Below the pieces are notes generated by a model. That model did not search any database. It saw only the letters and a program-made list of their open reading frames with translations, and was not told the DNA's origin. Positions 8,254 through 16,572 of a stretch of 64,000 nt of DNA are shown piece by piece; the first letter of the stretch is position 1, and each line of letters starts with the position of its first letter. Origin of the DNA: Thermocrispum agreste DSM 44070 (GTDB lineage Bacteria; Actinomycetota; Actinomycetes; Mycobacteriales; Pseudonocardiaceae); NCBI RefSeq assembly GCF_000427905.1, contig NZ_KE386604.1, positions 858,886 to 922,885 of the forward strand, given 5' to 3'. A program made the position numbers and the translations under genes.

Positions 8254-9333
8254 ATGCCCGAGTTGGACTTGCGTGCCGATCCGGTGGAGATCACCGCCGC
8301 CCTGGTGGACGTTCCCAGCGAATCGGGCCAGGAAGCGGCCGTCGCCGCCCTCGTCGAGGCGGCGTTGCGCAAGCACGCCCCGCACCTGGAAGTGGTGCGC
8401 GACGGCAACGCGGTGCTGGCTCGCAGTCGGCTCGGGCGGCCGCGCCGGGTGGTCTTCGCCGGCCACCTGGACACCGTGCCGGAGAACGGCAACCTGCCTC
8501 TGCGGCGGACCGGCAGCGGGCCGGACGAGGTCCTGCACGGCCTGGGCACGGTCGACATGAAGGCCGGGGACGCCGTCTTCCTGTCGCTGGCCGCCACCGT
8601 CACCGAGCCCCGGCACGACGTGACGTTCGTGTTCTACGACTGCGAAGAGATCGACGCCTCCCGCAACGGCCTCAACCGCATCCAGGCCAACCGGCCGGAG
8701 TGGCTGCGCGGGGATCTGGCCGTGGTCGGCGAGCCGTCCAACGCCGTCATCGAGGGCGGCTGCCAGGGCACGCTCCGGGTGCAGCTGCGCTTGGCCGGCA
8801 AACGGGCACACACCGCGCGGGCGTGGATGGGCACGAACGCGATCCACGCCATGGCCGAGCCGTTGCGCCGGCTGGCCGAGTACCAGCCCCGGCAGGTGGA
8901 GATCGACGGGCTGCTTTACCGGGAAGGCCTGCAGGCGGTCGCCGTCGAGGGAGGGGTGGCGGGCAACGTGGTGCCGGACGAGGCGACACTGACCATCAAC
9001 CATCGGTTCGCCCCCGATCGCAGCCCGCAGCAGGCGCTGGAGCACCTGCGCGAAGTGTTCGACGGCTACCAGCTGACCGTGGTGGACGAGGCGGCCGGGG
9101 CGCTGCCCAGGCTGAGCGAGCCCGCGGCCGCGGAACTGGTCCGGGCCGCCGGGGGCAGGCCGGTGGCCAAACTGGGGTGGACGGACGTGGCCAGGTTCGC
9201 CGCGCTCGGCATGCCCGCGGTGAACTTCGGGCCGGGTGATCCGACGCTGGCGCACACCAAGGAGGAGCACGTGCGCGCGGCCGAGATCGGCAAGGTCGCC
9301 GAGGTGCTGCGGACGTTCCTGACCGGTCGCTGA
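8254..9333 (+). CDS. dapE: Succinyl-diaminopimelate desuccinylase
   Basis: 359-residue M20-family zinc hydrolase. Metal-site motifs are visible: [12 protein letters not shown] (His, Asp), [23 protein letters not shown] (catalytic and ligand Glu) and [16 protein letters not shown]; the dimerisation insert lies in the middle ([18 protein letters not shown]). It releases succinate to give LL-diaminopimelate for lysine and peptidoglycan. ATG at 8254 follows a leaderless -10. Confidence 0.95.
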   Translation: MPELDLRADPVEITAALVDVPSESGQEAAVAALVEAALRKHAPHLEVVRDGNAVLARSRLGRPRRVVFAGHLDTVPENGNLPLRRTGSGPDEVLHGLGTVDMKAGDAVFLSLAATVTEPRHDVTFVFYDCEEIDASRNGLNRIQANRPEWLRGDLAVVGEPSNAVIEGGCQGTLRVQLRLAGKRAHTARAWMGTNAIHAMAEPLRRLAEYQPRQVEIDGLLYREGLQAVAVEGGVAGNVVPDEATLTINHRFAPDRSPQQALEHLREVFDGYQLTVVDEAAGALPRLSEPAAAELVRAAGGRPVAKLGWTDVARFAALGMPAVNFGPGDPTLAHTKEEHVRAAEIGKVAEVLRTFLTGR

Positions 9334-9474
9334 CTGCGCTGCGGGCCGGCACACCGGGTCACGGTCCGGTGGAGGCGCTACCCGGCGACGGCGGCCGCGA
9401 AGTTACGCTTCAACACCCTCGCACCCGACACCGCCGCCCGCCGTGATCACAGCTTTTCGACGGAGGAGAAACGC

Positions 9475-10260
9475 GTGGCAGAACCAGGCGCGAACGCTGA
9501 GTACACCTACCCCGAGCACCCGCGGGAGAAGCACAAGGGGCCGGTCGTGCTGCGCGGTGCACGGCGCCGCGAGGCGACCACCACCGACCAGCGGCTGCTG
9601 GACCAGCGCGGACCGTCGGACTGGGTGCACACCGACCCGTGGCGGGTGCTGCGCATCCAGGCGGAGTTCACCGAGGGCTTCGGCGCGCTCGCCGAGCTGC
9701 CCCGCGCGGTGACGGTCTTCGGATCGGCGCGCACCAAGCGGGACGAGCCGGAGTACGAGCTGGGCATGCGGATCGGCCGCGCGGTCGCCGAGGCGGGGTT
9801 CGCGGTCATCACCGGCGGCGGGCCGGGCACCATGGAGGCGGTCAACCGGGGCGCATCGGAAGCCGGCGGGCTGAGCGTCGGGCTGGGCATCGAGCTGCCG
9901 TTCGAGCAGGGGCTCAACCCGTGGGTCGAGCTCGGCGTGAACTTCCGGTACTTCTTCGCCCGCAAGACGATGTTCGTCAAGTACTCGCAGGCGTTCATCT
10001 GCCTGCCGGGCGGCTTCGGCACCCTGGACGAGCTGTTCGAGGCGCTGTGCCTGGTGCAGACGAAGAAGGTCACCAAGTTCCCGGTGGTGCTGTTCGGCAC
10101 GCAGTACTGGGGCGGCCTGTACGAGTGGATCAAGAGCACGGTGCTCGGCGAGGGCAAGATCAGCCTCAAGGACATGGACCTGCTGCACCTGACCGACGAC
10201 GTGGACGACGCGGTGCGCGTGGTGCAGGAGGCGTACCGGGCGTGGGAGGAGACCCACTAA
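9475..10260 (+). CDS. LOG-family protein (TIGR00730), cytokinin riboside 5'-monophosphate phosphoribohydrolase type
   Basis: 261 residues with both LOG signatures, GGGPGTMEAVNRGA and PGGFGTLDELFE. Members cleave nucleoside 5'-monophosphates at the N-glycosidic bond; the M. tuberculosis relative Rv1205 makes cytokinins. An N-terminal extension of ~70 residues (EYTYPEHPREKHKGPVVLRG) marks the actinobacterial long form. GTG at 9475 is preceded by GGAGGAG. The order dapE-LOG-folP2 repeats Rv1202-Rv1205-Rv1207. Confidence 0.92.
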   Translation: MAEPGANAEYTYPEHPREKHKGPVVLRGARRREATTTDQRLLDQRGPSDWVHTDPWRVLRIQAEFTEGFGALAELPRAVTVFGSARTKRDEPEYELGMRIGRAVAEAGFAVITGGGPGTMEAVNRGASEAGGLSVGLGIELPFEQGLNPWVELGVNFRYFFARKTMFVKYSQAFICLPGGFGTLDELFEALCLVQTKKVTKFPVVLFGTQYWGGLYEWIKSTVLGEGKISLKDMDLLHLTDDVDDAVRVVQEAYRAWEETH

Positions 10261-10481
10261 ACCCGAGTGCCGCGCCACGACGCGGCTCAGGACGGCGGAA
10301 ACGAAGGCACGACCACTTGGTCGCTGGTGCAGGGAGGCATCGTGATCCCTCGCGGTCGTCACCCGTGCGGAGGCGCTCGGTTGTAGCGGATCACGCGCCG
10401 TCTGCGCGGACGTCTGGGGTAGTAGCGGCGGCGCGACCGGCTGTTGGGTCGTGGCGTGGCGCTGGCCAGTCGTACCGGCGG

Positions 10482-10854
10482 CTACTCGGTGGCGGCGAGC
10501 TCGTGGTGGATGTGCGCGAGCTGCAGGGCTGATTCGGCGTCCGGCAGCCGGAGAGCGGCGGTGACTTTGCTGTCGGTCACGCGGAAGATCGTCGCCCCGG
10601 TATCGGAGCCGCATCGCCCGGCCACTGGGCGTCCTGCTCGACGACCGCGAGACTGATCTTGTGCCACTTGCGAGGCGTCAGCCGGATGCCGGACCGTTGC
10701 ACCCACCCGGCGAACTCGTCCGGTGTGATCCGCCGGCTCCGCGCGGTCCGAGGACGACGACCGGGTCACCGACGGTTTCGGCGGCACGGCGCAGGTCCCC
10801 GGCGTTCACCGCCTCGTACCACTGCTCGAGGGCGTACTTGAGTGCCGGCTCCAT
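10482..10854 (-). pseudogene. NTF2/SnoaL-like gene broken by two single-base losses
   Basis: Three successive frames join into one plausible NTF2-like protein. From ATG at 10854 frame one reads MEPALKYALEQWYEAVNAGD and ...VVVLGPRGAGG. The next frame continues ITPDEFAGWVQRSGIRL and PRKWHKISLAVVEQDAQWPG. The third ends GSDTGATIFRVTDSKVTAAL and LPDAESALQLAHIHHELA. The breaks fall near 10727-10731 and near 10600. Total length 373 nt equals 125 codons minus two bases, so both changes are one-base losses. An intact protein would be ~124 residues, probably a small ligand-binding or enzyme fold. This is true decay or sequence error; see findings. Confidence 0.7.
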
Positions 10855-10961
10855 GGGAGCGAAGCGTACGCACCGCATGGGCTTTGCCGGTACGCGTGCT
10901 GCGGGTATCGGTGCAAGCGCGCCACGAACGCACCGTGGTTGCGGCGCGAAACTCCCCGCCC

Positions 10962-10980
10962 GGCGCCTGGCCAAGGCGCC
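10962..10980 (-). terminator. Hairpin downstream of the acyltransferase gene
   Basis: GGCGCCT-GGCCA-AGGCGCC is a 7-bp stem with a 5-nt loop about 70 bases past the stop of the minus-strand acyltransferase gene. A tandem repeat lies between the stop and the hairpin. Confidence 0.4.
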
Positions 10981-10991
10981 CGGCCCGTCGG

Positions 10992-11035
10992 AGTCGTCTC
11001 GCAGTCGTCTCGCAGTCGTCTCGCAGTCGTCTCGT
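10992..11035. repeat. Four 11-bp tandem repeats
   Basis: AGTCGTCTCGC begins at 10992, 11003, 11014 and 11025; the last copy ends in T instead of C. The tract starts 13 bases beyond the acyltransferase stop on the minus strand. An 11-bp period is not in phase with codons and lies outside any gene. Confidence 0.9.
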
Positions 11036-11048
11036 GCCTGTCTCGCGT

Positions 11049-11741
11049 CTATGCCGCGGCGGCTTCGTCCGGCCGCTTGTGGTAGCGGTCGACGTACTCC
11101 TGGTCGGACAGCTCGAGGATGGCGTACATGATCTCGTCGGTGACCGCACGGCGGACCGCCGGCGAGGACTCCAAGCCCCGGTAGCGGGAGAAGTCCAGCG
11201 GTTCGCCGAACCGCACCGTCACCTTCGCCAGGCGCGGGATGCGCTTGCCGACCGGGAGCACCTTTTCGGTGCCGATCAGCGCCACCGGGATCACCGGGGC
11301 GCCGGTGACCAGGGCCAGCTGCGCAACCCCGGTGTGCCCGCGGTGCAGTTTGCCGTCCCGCGAGCGGGTGCCCTCCGGGTAGATGCCGAACGCCTCCCCA
11401 GCTTCCAGTACCTTCCTGGCCGCGTTGAGGGCCTGCAGGCCGGCGTAGGCGTTGCCCCGCTCGACCGGGATGAAGCCGAGCGCGGACAGGAACGCCGCGA
11501 ACATGCGGCCGCGCAGGCCCTTGCCGCGGAAGTACTCCGCCTTGCCGAGGAACTTCACCGGGCGCGGGGCGACGAACGGGATGACCCAGGTGTCGATGGC
11601 CGCACGATGGTTGGCCGCCACGATCAGCGGCCCGGTGCGCGGGACCCGGTCCGCTCCTTCGACGACCGGCCGGTAGACGAACCGGGCGATGGGCGCGAGA
11701 ACATTCCGGATGATTTGCTGCAGCGCGCTGCGCGCGTCCAT
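11049..11741 (-). CDS. 1-acyl-sn-glycerol-3-phosphate acyltransferase (PlsC family)
   Basis: 230 residues with PlsC motifs NHRAAID (His-x4-Asp), GFIPVERGNAY, YPEGTRSRDGKLHRGHTG and VPVALIGTEKVLPV. It transfers an acyl chain from acyl-CoA or acyl-ACP to a (lyso)phospholipid precursor at the membrane. ATG at 11741 was chosen; a GTG two codons earlier is an alternative. It is divergent to folP2 and could equally acylate another glycerolipid or a mannoside. Confidence 0.88.
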   Translation of the reverse strand: MDARSALQQIIRNVLAPIARFVYRPVVEGADRVPRTGPLIVAANHRAAIDTWVIPFVAPRPVKFLGKAEYFRGKGLRGRMFAAFLSALGFIPVERGNAYAGLQALNAARKVLEAGEAFGIYPEGTRSRDGKLHRGHTGVAQLALVTGAPVIPVALIGTEKVLPVGKRIPRLAKVTVRFGEPLDFSRYRGLESSPAVRRAVTDEIMYAILELSDQEYVDRYHKRPDEAAAA

Positions 11742-11842
11742 GACCACATCCTTTGCGGCTGAGGGGTACCCCTTCCAGGATGGCACGAACGGCGCCGGCG
11801 ACCCACCGCCGAGGTGAGAGGTTACGGAGCGTTCACCGCGCT

Positions 11843-11848
11843 TAGCAT
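11843..11848 (+). promoter_or_regulatory. -10 box of leaderless folP2 transcript
   Basis: TAGCAT followed by 7 bases and ATG at 11856, with no Shine-Dalgarno. This position also decides the folP2 start over an in-frame ATG at 11814. Confidence 0.6.
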
Positions 11849-11855
11849 CGCCGTT

Positions 11856-12728
11856 ATGCAGCACGTGCAATTCGGCAGCCGCGTCCTGCCATCCGACCGC
11901 CCGTCGGTGATGGCCATCGTCAACCGCACCCGCGACTCGTTCTTCGACCGGGGGGCGACGTTCGAGGAGGCCGCGGCTCTGGCCGCGGTGGATCGCGCGG
12001 CCGCCGAGGGCGCGGACATCGTCGACATCGGCGGCGTGCGGGCCGGAGCGCACGGCGAGGAAGTGGACGTGGCGGAGGAGATCCGCCGGGTCGTCGGCCT
12101 GGTGGCCGCGGTCCGGGAGCGGCACCCCGACCTGGTGATCAGCGTGGACACCTGGCGGCACGAGGTGGCCAGGGAGGTGTGCGCGGCCGGCGCGGATCTG
12201 CTCAACGACACCTGGGGCGGTGCCGACCCGCGGCTGGCCGAGGTCGCCGCCGAGTTCGGGGTCGGGCTGGTGTGCTCGCACACCGGGGGAGTCCGGCCGC
12301 GCACCGACCCGCACCGGGTGCACTACGCCGACGTGGTCGCGCAGGTGGTGGACGAGCTGTGCGCCAGCGCCGAGCGGATGGTGGCGATCGGCGTGCCCCG
12401 GCACGGCGTGCTGATCGACCCCACCCACGACTTCGGCAAGAACACCTGGCACGGGCTGGCGTTGCTGCGGCACGCCGACCGGCTGGTGGAGACCGGATGG
12501 CCGGTGCTGATGGCGCTGTCGAACAAGGACTTCATCGGGGAGACGCTCGGCGGGTTGCCGCCGGAAGAGCGGTTGGAGGGAACCTTGGCGGCCACCGCCG
12601 TGGCGGCCATGGCCGGTGCACGTGTGTTCCGTGCCCACCAGGTGCGGGCCACGCGCCGCGTGGTGGACACCGTCGCGAGTATCCGCGGGGACCGGCCGCC
12701 GGGGCGGGTTCTGCGCGCGCTCGCCTGA
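11856..12728 (+). CDS. folP2: Dihydropteroate synthase-like protein FolP2
   Basis: 290 residues, pterin-binding TIM barrel. The motif SVMAIVNRTRDSFFDRG stands where true DHPS has NVTPDSFSDGG; ADIVDIGGVR, VISVDTWRHEVA and LLNDTWGG follow. SHTGG replaces the usual pterin-contact loop. In mycobacteria this paralogue was reported to lack dihydropteroate synthase activity, so a folate role should not be assumed. The start at MQHVQFGSR fits the leaderless -10. In M. tuberculosis gpgS follows (Rv1208); here it is missing and a repeat-rich spacer lies instead. Confidence 0.88.
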   Translation: MQHVQFGSRVLPSDRPSVMAIVNRTRDSFFDRGATFEEAAALAAVDRAAAEGADIVDIGGVRAGAHGEEVDVAEEIRRVVGLVAAVRERHPDLVISVDTWRHEVAREVCAAGADLLNDTWGGADPRLAEVAAEFGVGLVCSHTGGVRPRTDPHRVHYADVVAQVVDELCASAERMVAIGVPRHGVLIDPTHDFGKNTWHGLALLRHADRLVETGWPVLMALSNKDFIGETLGGLPPEERLEGTLAATAVAAMAGARVFRAHQVRATRRVVDTVASIRGDRPPGRVLRALA

Positions 12729-12753
12729 GCCGTGCTGCTCCGAACACCCGGAA

Positions 12754-12769
12754 GTGGGCGGCTGCCCAC
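12754..12769 (+). terminator. Hairpin after folP2
   Basis: GTGGGC-GGCT-GCCCAC, a perfect 6-bp stem with a 4-nt loop, 25 bases past the folP2 stop; a likely factor-assisted terminator without T-run. Confidence 0.5.
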
Positions 12770-12840
12770 ACGGTCGCCGTGACGGATGCTGACTGCCGCG
12801 CCCGAGTTGCACTGTTCCGAGGCGAAGAAGAGGCGGGCTG

Positions 12841-13050
12841 CTGGCAGCCGTACCTGGGGCGTGCGTGAGCGCCTACCCCTTCGGCGCTTCCCACACCCTG
12901 GCAGCTGCGCCATGGGGGTCGTGTTGCACGTCGCTGCCGATGGCCTGGACCTGATCACTGGCAGCCGCGCCCGTGAGGGTTGTGCCCCGGCGTGCGAGAT
13001 CACCGGCGAGGTGGTCCGCTGGCAGCCGCTCCTGTGGGGGCGTGCGCTTC
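12841..13050. repeat. Four imperfect ~60-bp direct repeats
   Basis: Each unit opens with CTGGCAGC, then a C-rich stretch and a G-rich stretch ending near GTGCG or GTG. Units start at 12841, 12898, 12958 and 13019. A more degenerate fifth unit may start near 12788. The units are not in a reading frame of a real gene. Confidence 0.65.
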
Positions 13051-13189
13051 AGCTGAATCACGTCTGTTCGAACGCACGGGCGACGCTGTCGATCCAGCGG
13101 GTCGCGCGGAGACGCGGGCGTGCTGCCCACGGCCGCCCGGTGAGCGCTTGCGATCCCTTTCGTCGGTGGGATGTGCCACGATCGGGGGC

Positions 13190-13519
13190 GTGGGAACAGC
13201 GCTGGTGTATCTGGTCGTGATGCTGCTGGTTGCGGCCGTGGTGTTCCTGCTCGCCTCGCTGGTGTTCGGGCGCGGGGAGGAGCTGGAGCCGCTGCCACCC
13301 GGGGTGTCACCGACGCGGTTGCCCGAGCGGGACATCACCGGCGCCGATCTCGCCCAGGTGCGGTTCCAGCCGGTGCTGCGCGGCTACAAGATGTCGGAGG
13401 TGGACTGGGTGCTGCAACGCGTCGGCGCGGAGCTGGACGCGCTGCGCACCAGGCTCGCCGAGCTCGATCCGTCGCAGGCGCACGGCTACCCGCACCCCGA
13501 GCGCGGCGACCAGCGGTGA
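13190..13519 (+). CDS. Membrane-anchored DivIVA-domain protein
   Basis: 109 residues. One N-terminal membrane segment (ALVYLVVMLLVAAVVFLLAS) precedes a short DivIVA-type segment (RFQPVLRGYKMSEVDWVLQR, VGAELDALRTRLAEL) with coiled-coil character. It resembles mycobacterial Rv1209. It is probably a small scaffold at the membrane or septum. GTG at 13190 places the hydrophobic segment at the start; a G-rich stretch precedes it. The stop overlaps the next start (GTGA). Confidence 0.82.
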   Translation: MGTALVYLVVMLLVAAVVFLLASLVFGRGEELEPLPPGVSPTRLPERDITGADLAQVRFQPVLRGYKMSEVDWVLQRVGAELDALRTRLAELDPSQAHGYPHPERGDQR

Positions 13520-13992
13520 ACCACCGGATCCGGCTGACCATGGCGGTGCCGGTGGCGGCTCCGGTGTCGTACGTGTGGGCGGCGGTGACGGACTGGCCCC
13601 GGCAGTCGGAGTGGATTCTGGGCACGACGGTGCGGGTGGTCGCGGGCGACGGCCGCAGCGTCGGCTCGCGTGTGCACGCCTACACCGGATGGCGACCGTT
13701 CGGGCTGCTGGACACCATGCGCGTGACCGTGTGGGAGCCGCCGCACCGGGTCGAGGTGCTGCACGACGGCGGGCTGCTGCGCGGCCCCGGCCTGATCGAG
13801 GTGCAGCCGAGCGAGAACGGTTCGGTGGTGCGGTGGTCGGAGGATCTGGAGCAGCCCTTCGGCGCGGCCGGCGGCCTGGGCTGGCGAGTGGTGCGTCCGC
13901 TGGTGCGCGCCGGGTTCCGGCGTTCGCTGGCGACGTTCGCCCGGATGGTCGAGCGGGAGTGGGAGCAGCGGGAGCGCGATGACGGTGAGTGA
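13516..13992 (+). CDS. SRPBCC / polyketide-cyclase-like protein
   Basis: 158 residues with the START-like hydrophobic-pocket pattern: VNHRIRLTMAVPVAAPVSYV, AAVTDWPRQSEWI, GTTVRVV, RVHAYTGWRPFG, DTMRVTVWEPPHRVEVLHDG. Ligand unknown. GTG at 13516 overlaps the preceding stop and its end overlaps tagA by 14 bases, so the three genes probably form an operon. Confidence 0.82.
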   Translation: MNHRIRLTMAVPVAAPVSYVWAAVTDWPRQSEWILGTTVRVVAGDGRSVGSRVHAYTGWRPFGLLDTMRVTVWEPPHRVEVLHDGGLLRGPGLIEVQPSENGSVVRWSEDLEQPFGAAGGLGWRVVRPLVRAGFRRSLATFARMVEREWEQRERDDGE

Positions 13993-14554
13993 GCCGGTGC
14001 GGTGCGCGTGGGCGACGACGCCGGACTACGTGGAGTATCACGACACGGAGTGGGGTGTTCCGCTGCGCGGTGAGCGGGCCCTGTTCGAACGGATGTGCCT
14101 GGAGTCGTTCCAGTCCGGGCTGTCGTGGCTGGTGATCCTGCGCAAGCGGGAGAACTTCCGGGCGGCGTTCGCGGGATTCGACCCGGAACGGGTGGCCGCG
14201 TTCGGTGAGGACGACGTCCAGCGGTTGCTGGCCGACCCCGGCATCGTCCGCAACCGGGCCAAGATCGAAGCGGCCGTCGCCAATGCCAGGGCGGTGGTCA
14301 ACCTCGGCGAGCCGCTGGACGACCTGCTGTGGTCGTTCGCGCCGCCGCCGCGGCCGAACCCGGCGACCCTGGACGACGTGCCCGCCACCAGCCCGGAGTC
14401 CCACGCGATGGCCAAGGAGCTCAAGCGACGCGGCTTCCGGTTCCTCGGCCCGACGACGTGCTACGCGCTGATGCAGGCCACCGGCATGGTGGACGACCAC
14501 GTGGCGGATTGCTGGCGCGCCGGTGCGAGCCGCCGCCTGCGGCAGGACGCCTAG
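13979..14554 (+). CDS. tagA: DNA-3-methyladenine glycosylase I
   Basis: 191 residues with the Tag family pattern: RCAWATTPDYVEYHDTEWG, ERMCLESFQSGLSWLVILRK, GFDPERVAAF, GIVRNRAKIEAAVANAR and a late SxxHAMAKELKRRGFRFLGP. It excises 3-methyladenine from alkylated DNA to start base-excision repair. ATG at 13979 lies inside the end of the SRPBCC gene. M. tuberculosis has tagA (Rv1210) in the same place. Confidence 0.93.
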   Translation: MTVSEPVRCAWATTPDYVEYHDTEWGVPLRGERALFERMCLESFQSGLSWLVILRKRENFRAAFAGFDPERVAAFGEDDVQRLLADPGIVRNRAKIEAAVANARAVVNLGEPLDDLLWSFAPPPRPNPATLDDVPATSPESHAMAKELKRRGFRFLGPTTCYALMQATGMVDDHVADCWRAGASRRLRQDA

Positions 14555-15208
14555 GGGCGCCGCGACAGCCGCGGCCGCCGGTCAGTGCCGGCTGGCGGAG
14601 CGACTGCCGTGTTGTACTCCGTGGGCTGGTGGGCGGGCCGCGGGGCGCGCAAGCCCGCCTTCGGGCGGCGGCCACGAGGGCGCAGCCGCGACAAGCAGCT
14701 GCCGGGCAAGCCTTCGACGGCCGCCGCTGAACATCCCCTGTTCCGGTATCCACCGGTGCATCCTGCGTACGGCACCTGGATCGTTCTCGCGGTGGAGACC
14801 GGTGCCCGCAGATGCCACTCAGGGTGTCGCCGCCGCATGTGGTCACCGGTGCGCCGCTGCGTGTGGCGGCTGGTGGGTCGTCGTCGGCGGGCATGCGGTG
14901 GTGCCGGTTCGGAAGGTTCGCTGGCTTGGAGCCGCGGGGGGGGGGCGGACGGCGGTCGTCGACGGCACGGTGCGGGCGAGCCGATCCCGGAGCGCTTGCC
15001 GGGTAGGTGGGCTGGCGGGGCGTCGCAGTCGGGCACGCGGTGACCAGTGGGTCCCCGCGCCCCTCGTCAGGCCGTCCGAAGCCGATCATCTCGGGTCGGC
15101 GTCCGGGGCCGGTCCCCGCACCCCTCGTCAGGCCCCCGGGGGGAGGACCGGCGGGCTCTCGACGGCAGCCGATCCACGCACCCCTGGTAGGCCCCGGGGC
15201 CACTCGCA
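14555..15208. other. 654-bp spacer with repeats and a G10 tract
   Basis: No credible gene on either strand. It contains a run of ten G at 14936-14945 and three related units of about 60 bp at 15051-15195, next to the end of the enoyl-CoA hydratase gene. It separates the convergent tagA and hydratase genes. Confidence 0.65.
15051..15195. repeat. Three imperfect ~60-bp direct repeats
   Basis: Related units begin with GTCCCCGCGCCCCTCGTCAG at 15051, GTCCCCGCACCCCTCGTCAG at 15112 and ATCCACGCACCCCTGGTAGG at 15172 (intervals 61 and 60). They lie just past the hydratase stop on the minus strand. Confidence 0.75.
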
Positions 15209-16021
15209 CTACTTGCCGGTGAACCGTGGCCGGCGCTTGTTCACGAACGCGTCGACCGCTTCCCGGTGGTCGTGGGTCGCGCCCAGCCGGGTCTGCGCCG
15301 CCTTCTCGTTCTCCAGCGCTTCGTCCAACGTCGACGTGCTCGCTGCGATCAGCACCTGCCGGATCTCCCGGTACGCGGCCGTGGGACCGGCGGCCAGCTG
15401 GGCGGCCAGCTCCTGGGCCCGGGAAAGCACCGCGTCGTCGTCGACCACCTCGTTGACCAGCCCGATGCGCAGCGCTTCGTCCGCGCCGACCTTGCGGCCG
15501 AGCATCATCAGCTCCATCGCCCTGCCGAACCCGACCAGCCGCTGCAAGGTCCAGGACGCGCCGGAATCCGGGCCGAGGCCGACGCCGGCGAACGCCCCGG
15601 TGAACGACGCGCTGCGACCGGCGACGCGCAGGTCGCACGCGTAGCTGAAGGCCGCGCCCGCGCCCGCCGCGCTGCCGTTGACCGCGGCGACGGTCGGCTT
15701 GGGCATGGTCGCGAGCGCCCGCACGATCGGGTTGTAGTGCTCCTCGACGGTGCGCAGCGGAGCGGGGTCCTGCGCGTCGAGCAGCGCGATGTGTTCCTTG
15801 AGGTCCTGCCCGGCGCAGAAGGCCTTGCCCGCGCCGGTGAGCACCACGGCCCGGACGTCCTCCGCCGCGGCGGCCGCGACGAGCGCGTCACGCAGTGCCT
15901 CCTTCAGTTCCACGTTGAGCGCGTTGTAGGCCTGCGGCCGGTTCAGCGTGATCGTTCGAACGCCTGCTTGGTCGGACGTGATCAGCACTTCGCCTGCCGC
16001 CTGGTCGTGGACAGTGGACAC
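15209..16021 (-). CDS. Enoyl-CoA hydratase/isomerase, PaaG-like
   Basis: 270-residue crotonase-fold protein: ITLNRPQAYNALNVELKEAL, GAGKAFCAGQDLKEH (oxyanion loop) and AAVNGSAAGAGAAFSYACD (second oxyanion Gly). GLGPDSGASWTLQRLVG carries Asp rather than the Glu of classic hydratases, as in PaaG-type ring-epoxide isomerases. The substrate cannot be fixed. GTG at 16021 has AGGAGG seven bases upstream. Confidence 0.88.
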   Translation of the reverse strand: MSTVHDQAAGEVLITSDQAGVRTITLNRPQAYNALNVELKEALRDALVAAAAAEDVRAVVLTGAGKAFCAGQDLKEHIALLDAQDPAPLRTVEEHYNPIVRALATMPKPTVAAVNGSAAGAGAAFSYACDLRVAGRSASFTGAFAGVGLGPDSGASWTLQRLVGFGRAMELMMLGRKVGADEALRIGLVNEVVDDDAVLSRAQELAAQLAAGPTAAYREIRQVLIAASTSTLDEALENEKAAQTRLGATHDHREAVDAFVNKRRPRFTGK

Positions 16022-16162
16022 GGCGCGCCTCCTGCGTTGGGTCGGTGAGTTACCTCCGGTGGAAGGCTAGATCAGCAATAGGGGAGAATAAGGCTCACAC
16101 CCGGCGCAGCCCGCGTGTTCGTGGGCACACCGGTACGTGGTTGAAGACGGAGGGAGCACGCT

Positions 16163-16330
16163 ATGGCGGCCATGAAGCCCCGGACCGGAGATGGTCCCCT
16201 CGAGGTGACGAAGGAGGGCAGGGGCCTCGTGATGCGAGTACCGCTGGAGGGCGGCGGCCGGCTGGTCGTCGAACTCACCGCCGAAGAGGCCAAGGACCTC
16301 GGCGCGGCCCTGCAAGAAGCCACCAGCTAG
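16163..16330 (+). CDS. DUF3117 small conserved protein
   Basis: 55 residues starting MAAMKPRTGDGPLEVTKEGR, then MRVPLEGGGRLVVELTAEEA. It is nearly identical in pattern to mycobacterial Rv1211 and very conserved in actinobacteria. Function unknown. ATG at 16163 follows GGAGGGAG. It sits next after tagA in M. tuberculosis; here the hydratase gene intervenes. Confidence 0.92.
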   Translation: MAAMKPRTGDGPLEVTKEGRGLVMRVPLEGGGRLVVELTAEEAKDLGAALQEATS

Positions 16331-16420
16331 GCCACGTCGGCCAGCCGCGCGAGCGTGGCGCACGCCGCGGCGACCGTCGACACCCGGCGGCCGTGGTGGC
16401 CTGGGCTCGGTGCGGCCAGG

Positions 16421-16437
16421 AGGCGGAGCCGCCGCCT
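16421..16437 (+). terminator. Hairpin after DUF3117
   Basis: AGGCGG-AGCCG-CCGCCT, a 6-bp stem, about 90 bases past the DUF3117 stop and before the aminopeptidase gene. Confidence 0.3.
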
Positions 16438-16572
16438 GCGCGCTGCGGTGCGCGCGGGCAGCCGCTTCGCCTCTTTCGTGCGCCGGGAAGTTTTCGTCGC
16501 CCGTCCCACCGCGGGCAGCAGGCTGTGCCGAGCCCGGCGCCCATCACGTCCGAAAGGAAGTGGATTTCGATC

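Larger units (their letters stand above)
12729..13189. other. Spacer with ~60-bp degenerate repeats
   Basis: 461 bases with no credible gene. It holds a hairpin just after folP2, then four related units starting CTGGCAGC at 12841, 12898, 12958 and 13019 (intervals 57, 60 and 61 bases). A glucosyl-3-phosphoglycerate synthase gene, expected here from mycobacterial order, is absent. Confidence 0.7.

Noticed and set aside
12841..13050. ~60-bp spaced repeats as a CRISPR array
   Set aside because: Units are imperfect along their length, there is no clear conserved repeat/unique spacer alternation, and no cas genes are present.
14936..14945. Run of ten G as a phase-variation switch
   Set aside because: It lies in a gene-free spacer with no promoter or start codon that slippage could alter.
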